The translations under genes and the position numbers were made by a program. Below the pieces are notes generated by a model. It searched no databases and was not told the DNA's origin. It saw only the letters and a list, made by a program, of their open reading frames with translations. A DNA stretch of 64,000 nucleotides from the NCBI GenBank assembly GCA_965227645.1, contig OZ245773.1, forward strand, positions 1,798,001 to 1,862,000. The letters are read 5' to 3'. Shown piece after piece: positions 7,923 to 15,044 of this stretch. How positions within the stretch are numbered: the stretch's first letter is position 1; each line of letters opens with the position of its first letter. This DNA is from Flavimaribacter sp024343425 (lineage in GTDB: Bacteria; Pseudomonadota; Alphaproteobacteria; Rhizobiales; Rhizobiaceae).

Positions 7923-8942
7923 ATGGACGAGCCATTGACCCGCTGGCGCAAAACAAACCAGGAAGACAGCACCGTTCAGGGCTATCTTGTCGCAGCTATG
8001 GAAGAGTCGGGGCTATGCATCGCCATTCAGAACCAGGACCTTCAATACCTTCAAATAATGAATATGCCGAGCCGCTGGAAAGCGGCTCCCGACCGAGAAC
8101 CGGACGACGTCTCGATTTTCGGCGCGGAATTCGCCGCTCGGTTGGCCAAGGTGAAGGCCGAGGCGTTGCAAGGTGGAGAAACAAAAAAGCTGGAGATGAT
8201 GCTTGAGGGAGATCTCGCCTACGAGTTCGAGATCAAGCCATTTGTCGCCGGTGACAGTTCAACTTATCTGCAGACGATTATTCGCGACATTTCACTGAAA
8301 AAGTCGACGGAACGCATAACGGTGTCCTTGCTTCGCGAAGTCAGCCACAGGTCAAAGAATCTGCTGGCGATCATTCAGAGCATAGCCACCCAAACGGCCA
8401 GACACAGCGATACGCTCGATACATATCTGCGCCGGTTTCGTGGCCGGCTGTATTCGCTGGCGCGTGCTCAGGACCTGATTACGGATTCAGACTGGAAAGG
8501 CGCATTGCTGAAGGATCTTATTCATAATCAGGCGCAGAGTTACTTTCCCGATGACGATAAGGCAATTGTGTTCACCGGCGAAAACTTATTGCTGCCGCCA
8601 AGCGCTTCTCTGTATCTCGGATTGGCGTTGCATGAACTTATTGTTCAAGCCGCGACTCGCCGCTTCATCTCGAATGGCGCGCAGAATATTGCCGTGAACC
8701 TGGAGCGTTATCCGAGCAAAACCGCAGAGGCAGCGCCGCAGGCCCATCTCGTCTGGCGTGAAAATTACCTGAGCATTCCTCACCTCGGTATGGTGAACGA
8801 GCAGCCATCAGATCTGATGGAGTTCGAACGAATGCTGTTGGAGAAGATCGTTCCCGCTTCCCTGAACGGTACGGCGTCTTACGATGCCGGTGAAAACTCG
8901 GTCAAATACGAAATTACATTCCCTGTGAGTAGCCAGAAATAG
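7923..8942 (+). CDS. PAS-HWE family sensor histidine kinase, ATP site degenerate
   Basis: 339 aa, no membrane segment. A PAS-like domain (about 20-130) precedes the phosphotransfer helix with H142 (SHRSKNLLAI), the HWE/HisKA_2 signature. LALHEL (234-239) and VWRE (277-280) fit the HWE family, but the N-box Asn expected in LHELATNAA is Gln (Q242), and the GFG-containing G-box is absent; the C-terminus is a divergent tail. It may therefore be a weak kinase, a phosphatase or a scaffold for PhyR. The adjacent phyR gene supports a role in the general stress response (inference). The ribosome binding site before ATG 7923 is weak. Confidence 0.8.
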   Translation: MDEPLTRWRKTNQEDSTVQGYLVAAMEESGLCIAIQNQDLQYLQIMNMPSRWKAAPDREPDDVSIFGAEFAARLAKVKAEALQGGETKKLEMMLEGDLAYEFEIKPFVAGDSSTYLQTIIRDISLKKSTERITVSLLREVSHRSKNLLAIIQSIATQTARHSDTLDTYLRRFRGRLYSLARAQDLITDSDWKGALLKDLIHNQAQSYFPDDDKAIVFTGENLLLPPSASLYLGLALHELIVQAATRRFISNGAQNIAVNLERYPSKTAEAAPQAHLVWRENYLSIPHLGMVNEQPSDLMEFERMLLEKIVPASLNGTASYDAGENSVKYEITFPVSSQK

Positions 8943-8944
8943 GA

Positions 8945-8972
8945 ACAGCGCCGCTCGTTGGAGCAGCGCTGT
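8945..8972. terminator. Hairpin between convergent HWE kinase and csbD genes
   Basis: A 12-bp stem with one mismatch (ACAGCGCCGCTC with GAGCAGCGCTGT, loop GTTG) starts 3 bases after the kinase stop codon. No strong T-run on either strand; it may serve both convergent genes. Confidence 0.5.
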
Positions 8973-8996
8973 ATTATTGATGCTTACAAAGTTCGG

Positions 8997-9194
8997 TCAG
9001 GCGCGTGTGAGCCAGGTTTCGATCTCGCGGTCGATCTCGTCAACCGACTTGCCATAACGCTCCTGCAGCTTGCCCTGAAGCTGTTTGCGGCTGCCGGAGA
9101 TGTAGTCGATGTCACTGTCGGTGAGCTTGCCCCATTCCTTCTGGACCTTGCCCTTGACCTGTTCCCAATTGCCTTCGATCTGGTTCCAGTTCAT
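8997..9194 (-). CDS. CsbD family stress protein
   Basis: 65 aa. NWNQIEGNWEQVKGKVQ and the second helix LQGKLQERYGKS are the CsbD-like (YjbJ) signature; the family consists of small, very hydrophilic general stress proteins of unknown biochemical role. A clear EcfG promoter (N17 spacer) lies at 9260-9285, and ATG follows AAGGAAA. A single-gene transcript. Confidence 0.92.
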   Translation of the reverse strand: MNWNQIEGNWEQVKGKVQKEWGKLTDSDIDYISGSRKQLQGKLQERYGKSVDEIDREIETWLTRA

Positions 9195-9259
9195 ATCCAG
9201 TTTCCTTTCTTGGATGAGTGTTTACATAAGACGCTGGCGTCTGATGCGTCCGTTTCGTA

Positions 9260-9285
9260 AACGCGTTCGAAGCGTGTTCCGTTCC
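9260..9285 (-). promoter_or_regulatory. EcfG-type promoter (GGAAC-N17-CGTT) for csbD
   Basis: Minus-strand GGAAC at 9281-9285 and CGTT at 9260-9263 with a 17-base spacer. A second GGAAC directly adjoins (9276-9280) but has no CGTT at the right distance. Confidence 0.75.
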
Positions 9286-9364
9286 ACAGCAAGCCTGATC
9301 GATTCACACATTTTGAAGGCGTGTTTCAGCATTTTGCGGAGTGAAAGACCTTCGGAAGCGCCTC

Positions 9365-9398
9365 AAAAAATAAGCCCCGCTGCGATATGCAACGGGGC
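9365..9398 (-). terminator. Rho-independent terminator of the 68-aa membrane protein gene
   Basis: Read on the minus strand, a GCCCCG...CGGGGC stem is followed by TTATTTTTT. It lies about 75 bases after the stop of the gene at 9475-9681. Confidence 0.8.
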
Positions 9399-9474
9399 GA
9401 AGACCGGGAAGTTGGGGTAGGAGAGGGATTTGGGGAATCTTCCCGGGATCAGTAACCTGACGTGATCGTCTCGC

Positions 9475-9681
9475 CTACGCCAAACCGTATATGAGAAGTA
9501 TCAGCAAGACGACAATGATTGCGCCGGCTATGCCCACTGTCCTCCAGTAATTGGGACCAGGATGCGGACTGTGGGCGGTGTTCGGCAAGGCGTTTGGAAG
9601 ACTGGTTTCCTGGGTCTGTTTCAGGTCGTTTTCAGCTTCCGCTTCCGAGACATCCCTTACATCGCTCAAAACATCCTCCAT
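9475..9681 (-). CDS. Small C-terminally anchored membrane protein, 68 aa
   Basis: An acidic N-terminal half (EDVLSDVRDVSEAEAEND) and a Pro/Asn-rich linker precede one C-terminal membrane helix (about 46-66, TVGIAGAIIVVLLILLIYG). ATG 9681 or the adjacent GTG 9684 could start it; both lie only about 10-14 bases after the predicted transcription start, with no good Shine-Dalgarno sequence. An exact EcfG promoter lies upstream and a strong terminator downstream, so this is a monocistronic stress gene. Function unknown. Confidence 0.7.
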   Translation of the reverse strand: MEDVLSDVRDVSEAEAENDLKQTQETSLPNALPNTAHSPHPGPNYWRTVGIAGAIIVVLLILLIYGLA

Positions 9682-9700
9682 CACTGTTTTACAGTGGAGT

Positions 9701-9725
9701 AACGCGTGACCTTGAGAAGGGTTCC
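9701..9725 (-). promoter_or_regulatory. EcfG-type promoter (GGAAC-N16-CGTT) for the 68-aa membrane protein
   Basis: Minus-strand GGAAC at 9721-9725 and CGTT at 9701-9704, 16-base spacer. The predicted start near 9694 makes a leader of only about 13 bases. Confidence 0.75.
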
Positions 9726-9831
9726 ATGAACGACATCGAGTTCACCACTGGGGAGATAAGGCGAGCGAGGGACGGCGTCATCGAAGTGAAATTGATTGCC
9801 GGATCAAGCGGGCTGGCATTCGTTCTTTTGC

Positions 9832-9856
9832 GGAACTTAAGAGCTCTCCCGGCGTT
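9832..9856 (+). promoter_or_regulatory. EcfG-type promoter (GGAAC-N16-CGTT) for the 82-aa membrane protein
   Basis: GGAAC at 9832-9836 and CGTT at 9853-9856, 16-base spacer. The predicted start near 9863 is 25 bases before ATG 9888. Confidence 0.75.
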
Positions 9857-9887
9857 TTACCAGAGAAATTAAACATAAGGATATGTC

Positions 9888-10136
9888 ATGTCGGAGAAAT
9901 TGACCGGACGAGAAGCAAAACAGGGTGACAAAAGCCCCAGTCTCGCCAAGGCCCTATTATTCGGTTTGGCGGCGGCCGCCGTCGTTTGGGTTGGCGTGGA
10001 AATTTACGGATACGCGCTGAAGGGCGACACTGAGCAGCTTGAGGAACTCACCGACAAGCAAAGCCTCGGCTCCGACGACATGTCAACCGGAAGCGTGGAG
10101 CGCGCATCGCCGGATACGCCAACTCAGACTGACTGA
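9888..10136 (+). CDS. Small single-span membrane protein, 82 aa
   Basis: A charged N-terminus (about 1-17) is followed by one membrane helix (about 20-43, LAKALLFGLAAAAVVWVGVEIYG) and an acidic, Ser/Thr-rich tail. No family recognised. ATG follows AAGGATAT. It has its own exact EcfG promoter and a hairpin-T-run terminator at 10178-10209, so it is a stand-alone stress gene. Confidence 0.7.
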   Translation: MSEKLTGREAKQGDKSPSLAKALLFGLAAAAVVWVGVEIYGYALKGDTEQLEELTDKQSLGSDDMSTGSVERASPDTPTQTD

Positions 10137-10177
10137 CAAGTCGTCGATGTCAACAAGCTGCATGGATTGCATGTTAG

Positions 10178-10209
10178 ATCCGCCCAACCGGGCGGATGGG
10201 TGATTTTTT
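10178..10209 (+). terminator. Rho-independent terminator after the 82-aa membrane protein gene
   Basis: An 8-bp perfect stem (ATCCGCCC with GGGCGGAT, loop of 4) is followed 6 bases later by TTTTTT. Confidence 0.7.
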
Positions 10210-10210
10210 A

Positions 10211-10723
10211 TCAATTGGTTCGTTCGCCATCTGATTTTTCATTCCCGTTATTGGGAATGATGCGATGTTCGACGATCCGCAGCAACGCCAGAACGAAAAG
10301 GGCAAACAGCGTGGCGATTACTGCGATCGTCACGTAACCCAAGCCCGTTGCAAGTCCTATGGCGCCAGCGAGCCATAAGCCTGCGCCAGTTGTCAGTCCG
10401 TGAATCTCGCCGCGTGCAAATATGATGACGCCGGCCGCCAGGAACGCCACGCCACTGGTGACAGCCTCAATCAGCCTGATCGGGTCAATGCGGATAGAGT
10501 CCAGATCGAAAACGGCATGATGCGTAATCTCGATTGTTAGCAGGGCGACAGAGCACGCCGCCAGACAGACAAGAATATGGGTTCTCAATCCTGCCGGCCT
10601 GTTGCGCCACTCTCTCTCGAAGCCGACCAGAGCTCCGAAAAAAGTCGCAAGCGCGAGCCTGACGGCTATGACCGTAAGGGGCAGCCATGTTTCCGTGAAA
10701 AATGAAGTGTCGGCGAAATCCAT
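10211..10723 (-). CDS. MgtC/SapB family membrane protein
   Basis: 170 aa, about five membrane helices. The first ~130 residues carry the MgtC core: RLALATFFGALVGFEREWRNRPAGLRTH, then VTSGVAFLAAGVIIF and GLTTGAGLWLAGAIGLATG. MgtC proteins support survival under Mg2+ limitation, acid or intracellular stress; this one lacks the extra C-terminal ACT-like domain, ending in a charged tail. The EcfG promoter -10 is only 7 bases from the ATG, so the mRNA would be leaderless or nearly so, and no alternative start exists nearby. Confidence 0.88.
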   Translation of the reverse strand: MDFADTSFFTETWLPLTVIAVRLALATFFGALVGFEREWRNRPAGLRTHILVCLAACSVALLTIEITHHAVFDLDSIRIDPIRLIEAVTSGVAFLAAGVIIFARGEIHGLTTGAGLWLAGAIGLATGLGYVTIAVIATLFALFVLALLRIVEHRIIPNNGNEKSDGERTN

Positions 10724-10730
10724 TGATCAA

Positions 10731-10755
10731 AACGTGTGGCCTGAGGTTTCGTTCC
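10731..10755 (-). promoter_or_regulatory. EcfG-type promoter (GGAAC-N16-CGTT) for the mgtC-like gene
   Basis: Minus-strand GGAAC at 10751-10755 and CGTT at 10731-10734, 16-base spacer. The transcription start is expected near 10724, essentially at the ATG (10723). Confidence 0.75.
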
Positions 10756-10776
10756 ATTTTCGAATGGTCTTGAACA

Positions 10777-11061
10777 CTACTCTTCAGTGGACTGCGTCGG
10801 AATGTCTTCAGGTGAAATGACAGGCGTTTCGCCTACGTCCGGCGCCGGTTCTACAATCTCCAGGTCGCTCGACAGATCAGGCTTGAGAACGCCGTCGCAA
10901 CGCTCCATGGTTTCTGTCAGGGAAACCTTGTCGCCTGTTGTCTCCTCAAGATTGTTCGGATCGACGCTGCATTCGTTCAGCGATTGAGCCATGGCGGCTG
11001 CTGACGATGCCAACACAATGATGGTCGTCAACACAAAGCGGTATGTTTTCCCTGAGGTCAT
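10777..11061 (-). CDS. Small secreted acidic protein, 94 aa
   Basis: Start chosen at ATG 11061, which gives a clean signal peptide (about 1-26, KTYRFVLTTIIVLASSAAAMA, cleavage after AMA); a longer frame to 11148 would overlap the hdeD-like gene. The mature part is acidic, with two Cys (in NECS and ERCD) and a Pro/Glu-rich tail. No family recognised. A GGTT-type EcfG variant promoter lies directly upstream, again with almost no leader. Confidence 0.6.
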   Translation of the reverse strand: MTSGKTYRFVLTTIIVLASSAAAMAQSLNECSVDPNNLEETTGDKVSLTETMERCDGVLKPDLSSDLEIVEPAPDVGETPVISPEDIPTQSTEE

Positions 11062-11069
11062 GACGACAT

Positions 11070-11095
11070 AACCTGCAAGGCGGATGTTTCGTTCC
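11070..11095 (-). promoter_or_regulatory. Possible EcfG promoter variant (GGAAC-N17-GGTT) for the secreted 94-aa protein
   Basis: Minus-strand GGAAC at 11091-11095 and GGTT at 11070-11073 with a 17-base spacer, 8 bases from the ATG at 11061. The -10 is non-consensus. Confidence 0.35.
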
Positions 11096-11113
11096 GGAAA
11101 CTGTGTGGCTCGG

Positions 11114-11629
11114 TCAGGTCGCCGGTTTGCGGAACAGGCTGAGCGCAATCAGACTGACGCCGTTTGAGATGAGTTCGATCGCCAGCATTACGCCGAGTAG
11201 AACCGTCGCCGCTTCCTGGAAATTCGTGAAAATCAGAATCGCCAGCACAATCGAAACCAGACCGGAAATCAGGACCAGCGGGAAATAGCGCGCCCGCCTG
11301 ATCTTATAGGCAGTGATCAATTTGGAGACGCCTGCCGCTGCAATCAGGACACTGAGAACCAGCGTCAGGGAGATCACGCCCGAAAATGGATTGCTGAGAA
11401 GGGAAACCCCGGCCAATAACGCCAGAACGCCGATCAGTCCGGCCCATAGCGAGGCGCCGCGGCCTTGTTCGCGAAACGCCGAAATAACCTGCAACACGCC
11501 AACGATAATGAAAATCCAGCCGATCAGCCTTTCGGCCGCAAAGGTCGCCGCCAACGGGTTGAGAAGGGCGACAAGGCCCCCGACAATAGAGATAACGCCA
11601 ATAATCAGCCAAAGCATCCAGTTCTTCAT
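11114..11629 (-). CDS. HdeD family (DUF308) membrane protein
   Basis: 171 aa with six membrane helices arranged as three pairs. Typical DUF308 segments are GVISIVGGLVALLNPLAA, ERLIGWIFIIVGVLQVISAF and LAGVSLLSNPF. HdeD is linked to acid resistance in enterics; family members elsewhere are general stress membrane proteins. ATG follows GGGGGATTAGCG. I see no EcfG promoter in the short gap before it, so its membership in the stress regulon rests only on position. Confidence 0.87.
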   Translation of the reverse strand: MKNWMLWLIIGVISIVGGLVALLNPLAATFAAERLIGWIFIIVGVLQVISAFREQGRGASLWAGLIGVLALLAGVSLLSNPFSGVISLTLVLSVLIAAAGVSKLITAYKIRRARYFPLVLISGLVSIVLAILIFTNFQEAATVLLGVMLAIELISNGVSLIALSLFRKPAT

Positions 11630-11704
11630 CGCTAATCCCCCGAATGACCAGATTCGTCCAAGATTAGCACTTCGAGCGGAATGCAGGAAGAAACATCGAA
11701 GCTT

Positions 11705-13600
11705 TCAGATCTTCGGAACGCCTTTCGGACGCAAGTGACGCTTCTGCGCGGCGATCCGGAACTGGGCGTTCGCCGCGCCGTAGCCGTCGTAGCCGCCTCG
11801 ACGTTCCACGATTTCGAAAAAGAAACCCTCGCCATAGTTCGGGCTGTAGAGTTGAAAATACTCGCCGCCCTCATCATTGCGGTCGTAGAGGATGCCGGAC
11901 TGTCGAAGGCGATCCAGAAACGCCTGCTCCAGTCCAAATCGGGCGTCGAGATCGTCATAATAGTTGGGAGAGATCACAAGAGGTCGAAATCCGTTGACGG
12001 AAAGCGCGTCGGTTGTGGCGAAAATATCGTTCGTCTCGAAAGCCAGGTGCTGCACCGCGGAGCCAAAGCTCTCTGCGATGAAATAGCCGGCGAGCGTCCG
12101 TCGGTTTTCGGCGCCATTCAGAGTGACCCTTAGGCTCCGTTCTTCATTTTCGATCGCACGGCTGCGCACCAGCCCGGCCGGATCCACGACGTCGAACATG
12201 GACGTCTTTCCGGTGTTGAAAATGGAGGTGTAGAACAGAACCCAGGTAAGCATTTCCTCGTAGTTCATGGTTTGGGCGATGTGATCGATACGGGTGAGGC
12301 CTGCGTCAATCGCAGCCGTGTCGTCGGTCGTGGCGGAAAACTCGATGTCCCAGACACGCGAAAGATCGCTTGTCCCGTCGATGAAGTGCATGACGCTGCC
12401 TCCAACGCCGCGTATCGCAGGTATCTTCAGTTCTCCCGGTCCGACCGGTTGATCGAATAGATCCGCCCCGAGCATTCGCGCTCGTTCGACTGTCGCCTCT
12501 GCATCATCGACTCGCAGACCAATATCACAGACATTCGTGCCATGTACGACATAGGATGAATGCGCGAATCCCTCCCGCTCCGTATTGATGATGATGTTGA
12601 TTTCGTTCTGCCGCCACAACGCGACATCCTTGCTGACGTGCTGGCCGGTGCGCTGGAATCCAAGCGTGTGCAAAATGGCGCCGAGTTCTTCGGTCTCGGT
12701 TTCATCGGCTGCGAACTCCACGAACTCCACGCCATTGACGCGAATCCTGTCCGGCATCGTCGGAACGTCGAGGTTGATGTTCGGTTCAAGCCGTCGCACC
12801 TGATCCATGAGATACAGCAGTGAGCGGTGTCCGTCGATCGAGATCGATTTCGGGGAGCCGCCGCGGAACTGGTCATTGAAGATCTCAAGGGACAAGGGGC
12901 CATCATAGCCCGTCGCCGCAACGGAACGCATAAAGCCGACCACGTCCAGATCGCCTTCGCCGGGCATGTTTCTAAAATGCCTGCTCCAGTAAAGCAGGTC
13001 CATCTCGATCTGCGGAGCATCGGCAAGCTGTATGAAAAAGATCCGGTCGCCGGGAATAGATCGGATTGTCTGCGGATCGATCTTTCTCGCCAATGTGTGA
13101 AACGAGTCCAGGATCAGGCCCACATTGGGATGATCGGCGCGTCTCACGATTTCCCAGGCGTCCCTGTGATCGTTGATATGCCGGCCCCACGCCAACGCTT
13201 CGTATCCGATGCGAATACCGCGCCCGGCCGCCCGTTCTCCCAGTTCTCTGAAATCCTCGGCCGCGCGGTCAATGCCACCAAGCGCCAGGGGCGATACGTT
13301 TGAGCAAACGAGAACGAGATCTGCGCCCAATTCGTGCATCAGGTCGAACTTGCGTTCTGCTCTATCGAAAGCCCGGCTGCGCTGCGGTTCGGGCATGCCT
13401 TCGAAATCCCGGAAAGGTTGGAACAGCGATATTTCAAGCCCGTGATCGCGCACCATGCGCCCGGCTTCGGCGGGACCTCCATCGAAGGCGAGGAAGTCGT
13501 TCTCGAATATTTCGACCCCGTCAAACCCGGCTGCGGCGATTGCCGCCAGTTTTTCACGGAGGTCGCCGGCAATCGAGACAGTCGCGATCGCTGTTTTCAT
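11705..13600 (-). CDS. quiC: 3-dehydroshikimate dehydratase fused to HPPD-like domain (QuiC type)
   Basis: 631 aa, the size of fused QuiC proteins of Pseudomonas. Residues 1-275 form a xylose-isomerase-like TIM barrel with the expected metal ligands E134, D165, Q191 and E239. Residues about 290-620 are a 4-hydroxyphenylpyruvate-dioxygenase-like domain with the 2-His-1-Glu pattern visible (RIDHIAQ, AVQHLAFE, FFFEIVE). The first domain converts 3-dehydroshikimate to protocatechuate; the role of the second in such fusions is unclear. Last gene of a minus-strand operon containing shikimate dehydrogenase and a TRAP transporter. ATG follows AGGGAG. Confidence 0.9.
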   Translation of the reverse strand: MKTAIATVSIAGDLREKLAAIAAAGFDGVEIFENDFLAFDGGPAEAGRMVRDHGLEISLFQPFRDFEGMPEPQRSRAFDRAERKFDLMHELGADLVLVCSNVSPLALGGIDRAAEDFRELGERAAGRGIRIGYEALAWGRHINDHRDAWEIVRRADHPNVGLILDSFHTLARKIDPQTIRSIPGDRIFFIQLADAPQIEMDLLYWSRHFRNMPGEGDLDVVGFMRSVAATGYDGPLSLEIFNDQFRGGSPKSISIDGHRSLLYLMDQVRRLEPNINLDVPTMPDRIRVNGVEFVEFAADETETEELGAILHTLGFQRTGQHVSKDVALWRQNEINIIINTEREGFAHSSYVVHGTNVCDIGLRVDDAEATVERARMLGADLFDQPVGPGELKIPAIRGVGGSVMHFIDGTSDLSRVWDIEFSATTDDTAAIDAGLTRIDHIAQTMNYEEMLTWVLFYTSIFNTGKTSMFDVVDPAGLVRSRAIENEERSLRVTLNGAENRRTLAGYFIAESFGSAVQHLAFETNDIFATTDALSVNGFRPLVISPNYYDDLDARFGLEQAFLDRLRQSGILYDRNDEGGEYFQLYSPNYGEGFFFEIVERRGGYDGYGAANAQFRIAAQKRHLRPKGVPKI

Positions 13601-13612
13601 TGTCCGGACTCC

Positions 13613-14086
13613 CTACGTGACCCGGTAAACGCTGATGAGGACGCCTGCTTCGGTTCGGCCGAGGCTTGCAATGAAGATCGTCTGGTTCAGCCAACCATGC
13701 GGGCCGACCGGCGCCTCGAAGCATGGCGTTGAACGAAAGTAATAATCAGCGGGATCGACGGCTTCGCCGGCGCGCAATCTCGCCAGAATTTCCGGTGAGG
13801 AAACCCGCAAGCCGTTGTTGCGCACATAGATGGGCGCGCCGTCGTCGGCGATGATCGTGTATCGTGCGCTGATCTGCGAAGCGCCGTCCTGGCGGATCAA
13901 CGGCCAGTCTGAGCCGCCCGGGATGATCCGACCATTCAGCATTGGGCCTGTAACCGTTCCACCTGTTATGGGGATGTGCAATCGTTCACCGGAAGGCGCT
14001 GGCCCGGCGTTCAGTGCTTCGCCGATCTCCGCGCGAATGAGAAATGCGAACTCCAGTCCTGGCGTTGCGGGGAGGGGCGCATCCAT
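13613..14086 (-). CDS. DUF3237 domain protein
   Basis: 157 aa covering a whole DUF3237 domain: an N-terminal strand LEFAFLIRAEIGE, the GERLHIPITGGTVTGPMLNGRIIPGGSDW motif, DGAPIYVRNNGLR and the YYFRSTPCFEAP segment. The family folds as a small beta barrel of unknown function and often sits in aromatic or shikimate catabolic clusters. It lies 3 bases after the hydrolase gene and 12 bases before quiC. Confidence 0.88.
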   Translation of the reverse strand: MDAPLPATPGLEFAFLIRAEIGEALNAGPAPSGERLHIPITGGTVTGPMLNGRIIPGGSDWPLIRQDGASQISARYTIIADDGAPIYVRNNGLRVSSPEILARLRAGEAVDPADYYFRSTPCFEAPVGPHGWLNQTIFIASLGRTEAGVLISVYRVT

Positions 14087-14089
14087 GGT

Positions 14090-15025
14090 TCATTGACCGG
14101 CGGCGTAGCATCCGGCGAGCCAGCGACACATTTTGTCGAGCCGCTCGCGAGACGCCGCACAGTATTCCATTGCTCTCAGATAACCGTGGATCAGGCCTTG
14201 ACCCTTGTCGAACTCCACCGGCACTCCTGCCGCGCGCAAGGTGTCGGCGTAGGCGTATCCGTCGTCGCGCAGAGGGTCGTTTTGCGCAACGGCTATGAAC
14301 GCCTGCGGCAGCCCTTCGTGGCTATCGGCGAAAATCGGCGCCGCCAGCGGGTTCCGCCTCTGGTTCTCGTCGGGAATGTACATGGCGTTGACGGCGGGCA
14401 TGCCGTGTACGTTAAGCAAAGGCGCGTCCGCGTTTTCGACATAAGACGGTTTGTCCATCTCGAAATCGATGGCGGGGTAGATCAGCAACTGGGCCAGTGG
14501 CGCGTGCGGGCCGCCCCGCAATGCGATGCTTATCGCCGCAGCCAGGTTTCCGCCCGCGCTGTCGCCGCCGACGGCGATGCGCGTCGCGTCGATGGACAAC
14601 TCATCTGCATGTTCGTGGAGCCAGACGACCGTGTCCCGGCACTCGTGGACTGCTTGCGGGAATGGATTTTCGGGCGCCAGCGCGTAGTCGACGCTCACCA
14701 CCGTCTGGCGATTTGCGGCGGCGATCCGCATGGTGATGTCCGCATGCGTCCTGGGATTGCCCTGCATCCACGCGCCGCCATGCATATACACAAGACAGGG
14801 TTGAGGGCCGTCCTGCTCATAGCGGTCTATGCGCACCGTCACGAGGCGGTCGCCGCTGGGCACGAAGCGCGCCGACGTGCGCACGCCTTCCGGTCGCGGG
14901 AGCCTCATGTCGTCGGCGATATAGTCGAACAGGATGCGACGTTCGCGGGGCGTGGCCGTTGCTGGAAGCACCTTCCAGCTATCGTTCCAGACTTCCAGGA
15001 ATGGTTGCAGTTCCGGATCGATCAT
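14090..15025 (-). CDS. Alpha/beta hydrolase (HSL-type esterase)
   Basis: 311 aa. The oxyanion-hole HGGAW motif (near residue 80) and the nucleophile GDSAGGN (near 153) are those of the hormone-sensitive-lipase family; the late Asp (NDPLRDDG) and His (LIHGY) complete the triad. These are cytosolic carboxylesterases. Position between the TRAP permease and DUF3237/quiC suggests it cleaves an ester of quinate or shikimate before dehydrogenation (inference). No signal peptide, so any ester would be hydrolysed after uptake. Confidence 0.85.
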   Translation of the reverse strand: MIDPELQPFLEVWNDSWKVLPATATPRERRILFDYIADDMRLPRPEGVRTSARFVPSGDRLVTVRIDRYEQDGPQPCLVYMHGGAWMQGNPRTHADITMRIAAANRQTVVSVDYALAPENPFPQAVHECRDTVVWLHEHADELSIDATRIAVGGDSAGGNLAAAISIALRGGPHAPLAQLLIYPAIDFEMDKPSYVENADAPLLNVHGMPAVNAMYIPDENQRRNPLAAPIFADSHEGLPQAFIAVAQNDPLRDDGYAYADTLRAAGVPVEFDKGQGLIHGYLRAMEYCAASRERLDKMCRWLAGCYAAGQ

Positions 15026-15044
15026 GAGGAATTCCTTTTCTAAA

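Noticed and set aside
8827..8854. GGAAC and CGTT on the minus strand inside the HWE kinase gene
   Set aside because: Spacer is 19 bases and no gene follows in that direction at a suitable distance.
9726..9872. A 48-codon plus-strand frame starting right after the 9701-9725 promoter
   Set aside because: Its 3' end carries the EcfG promoter of the next gene and its start overlaps the opposite promoter. No homology seen; more likely intergenic.
13976..15043. 355-codon plus-strand open frame
   Set aside because: Antisense to the hydrolase gene, which has clear catalytic motifs.
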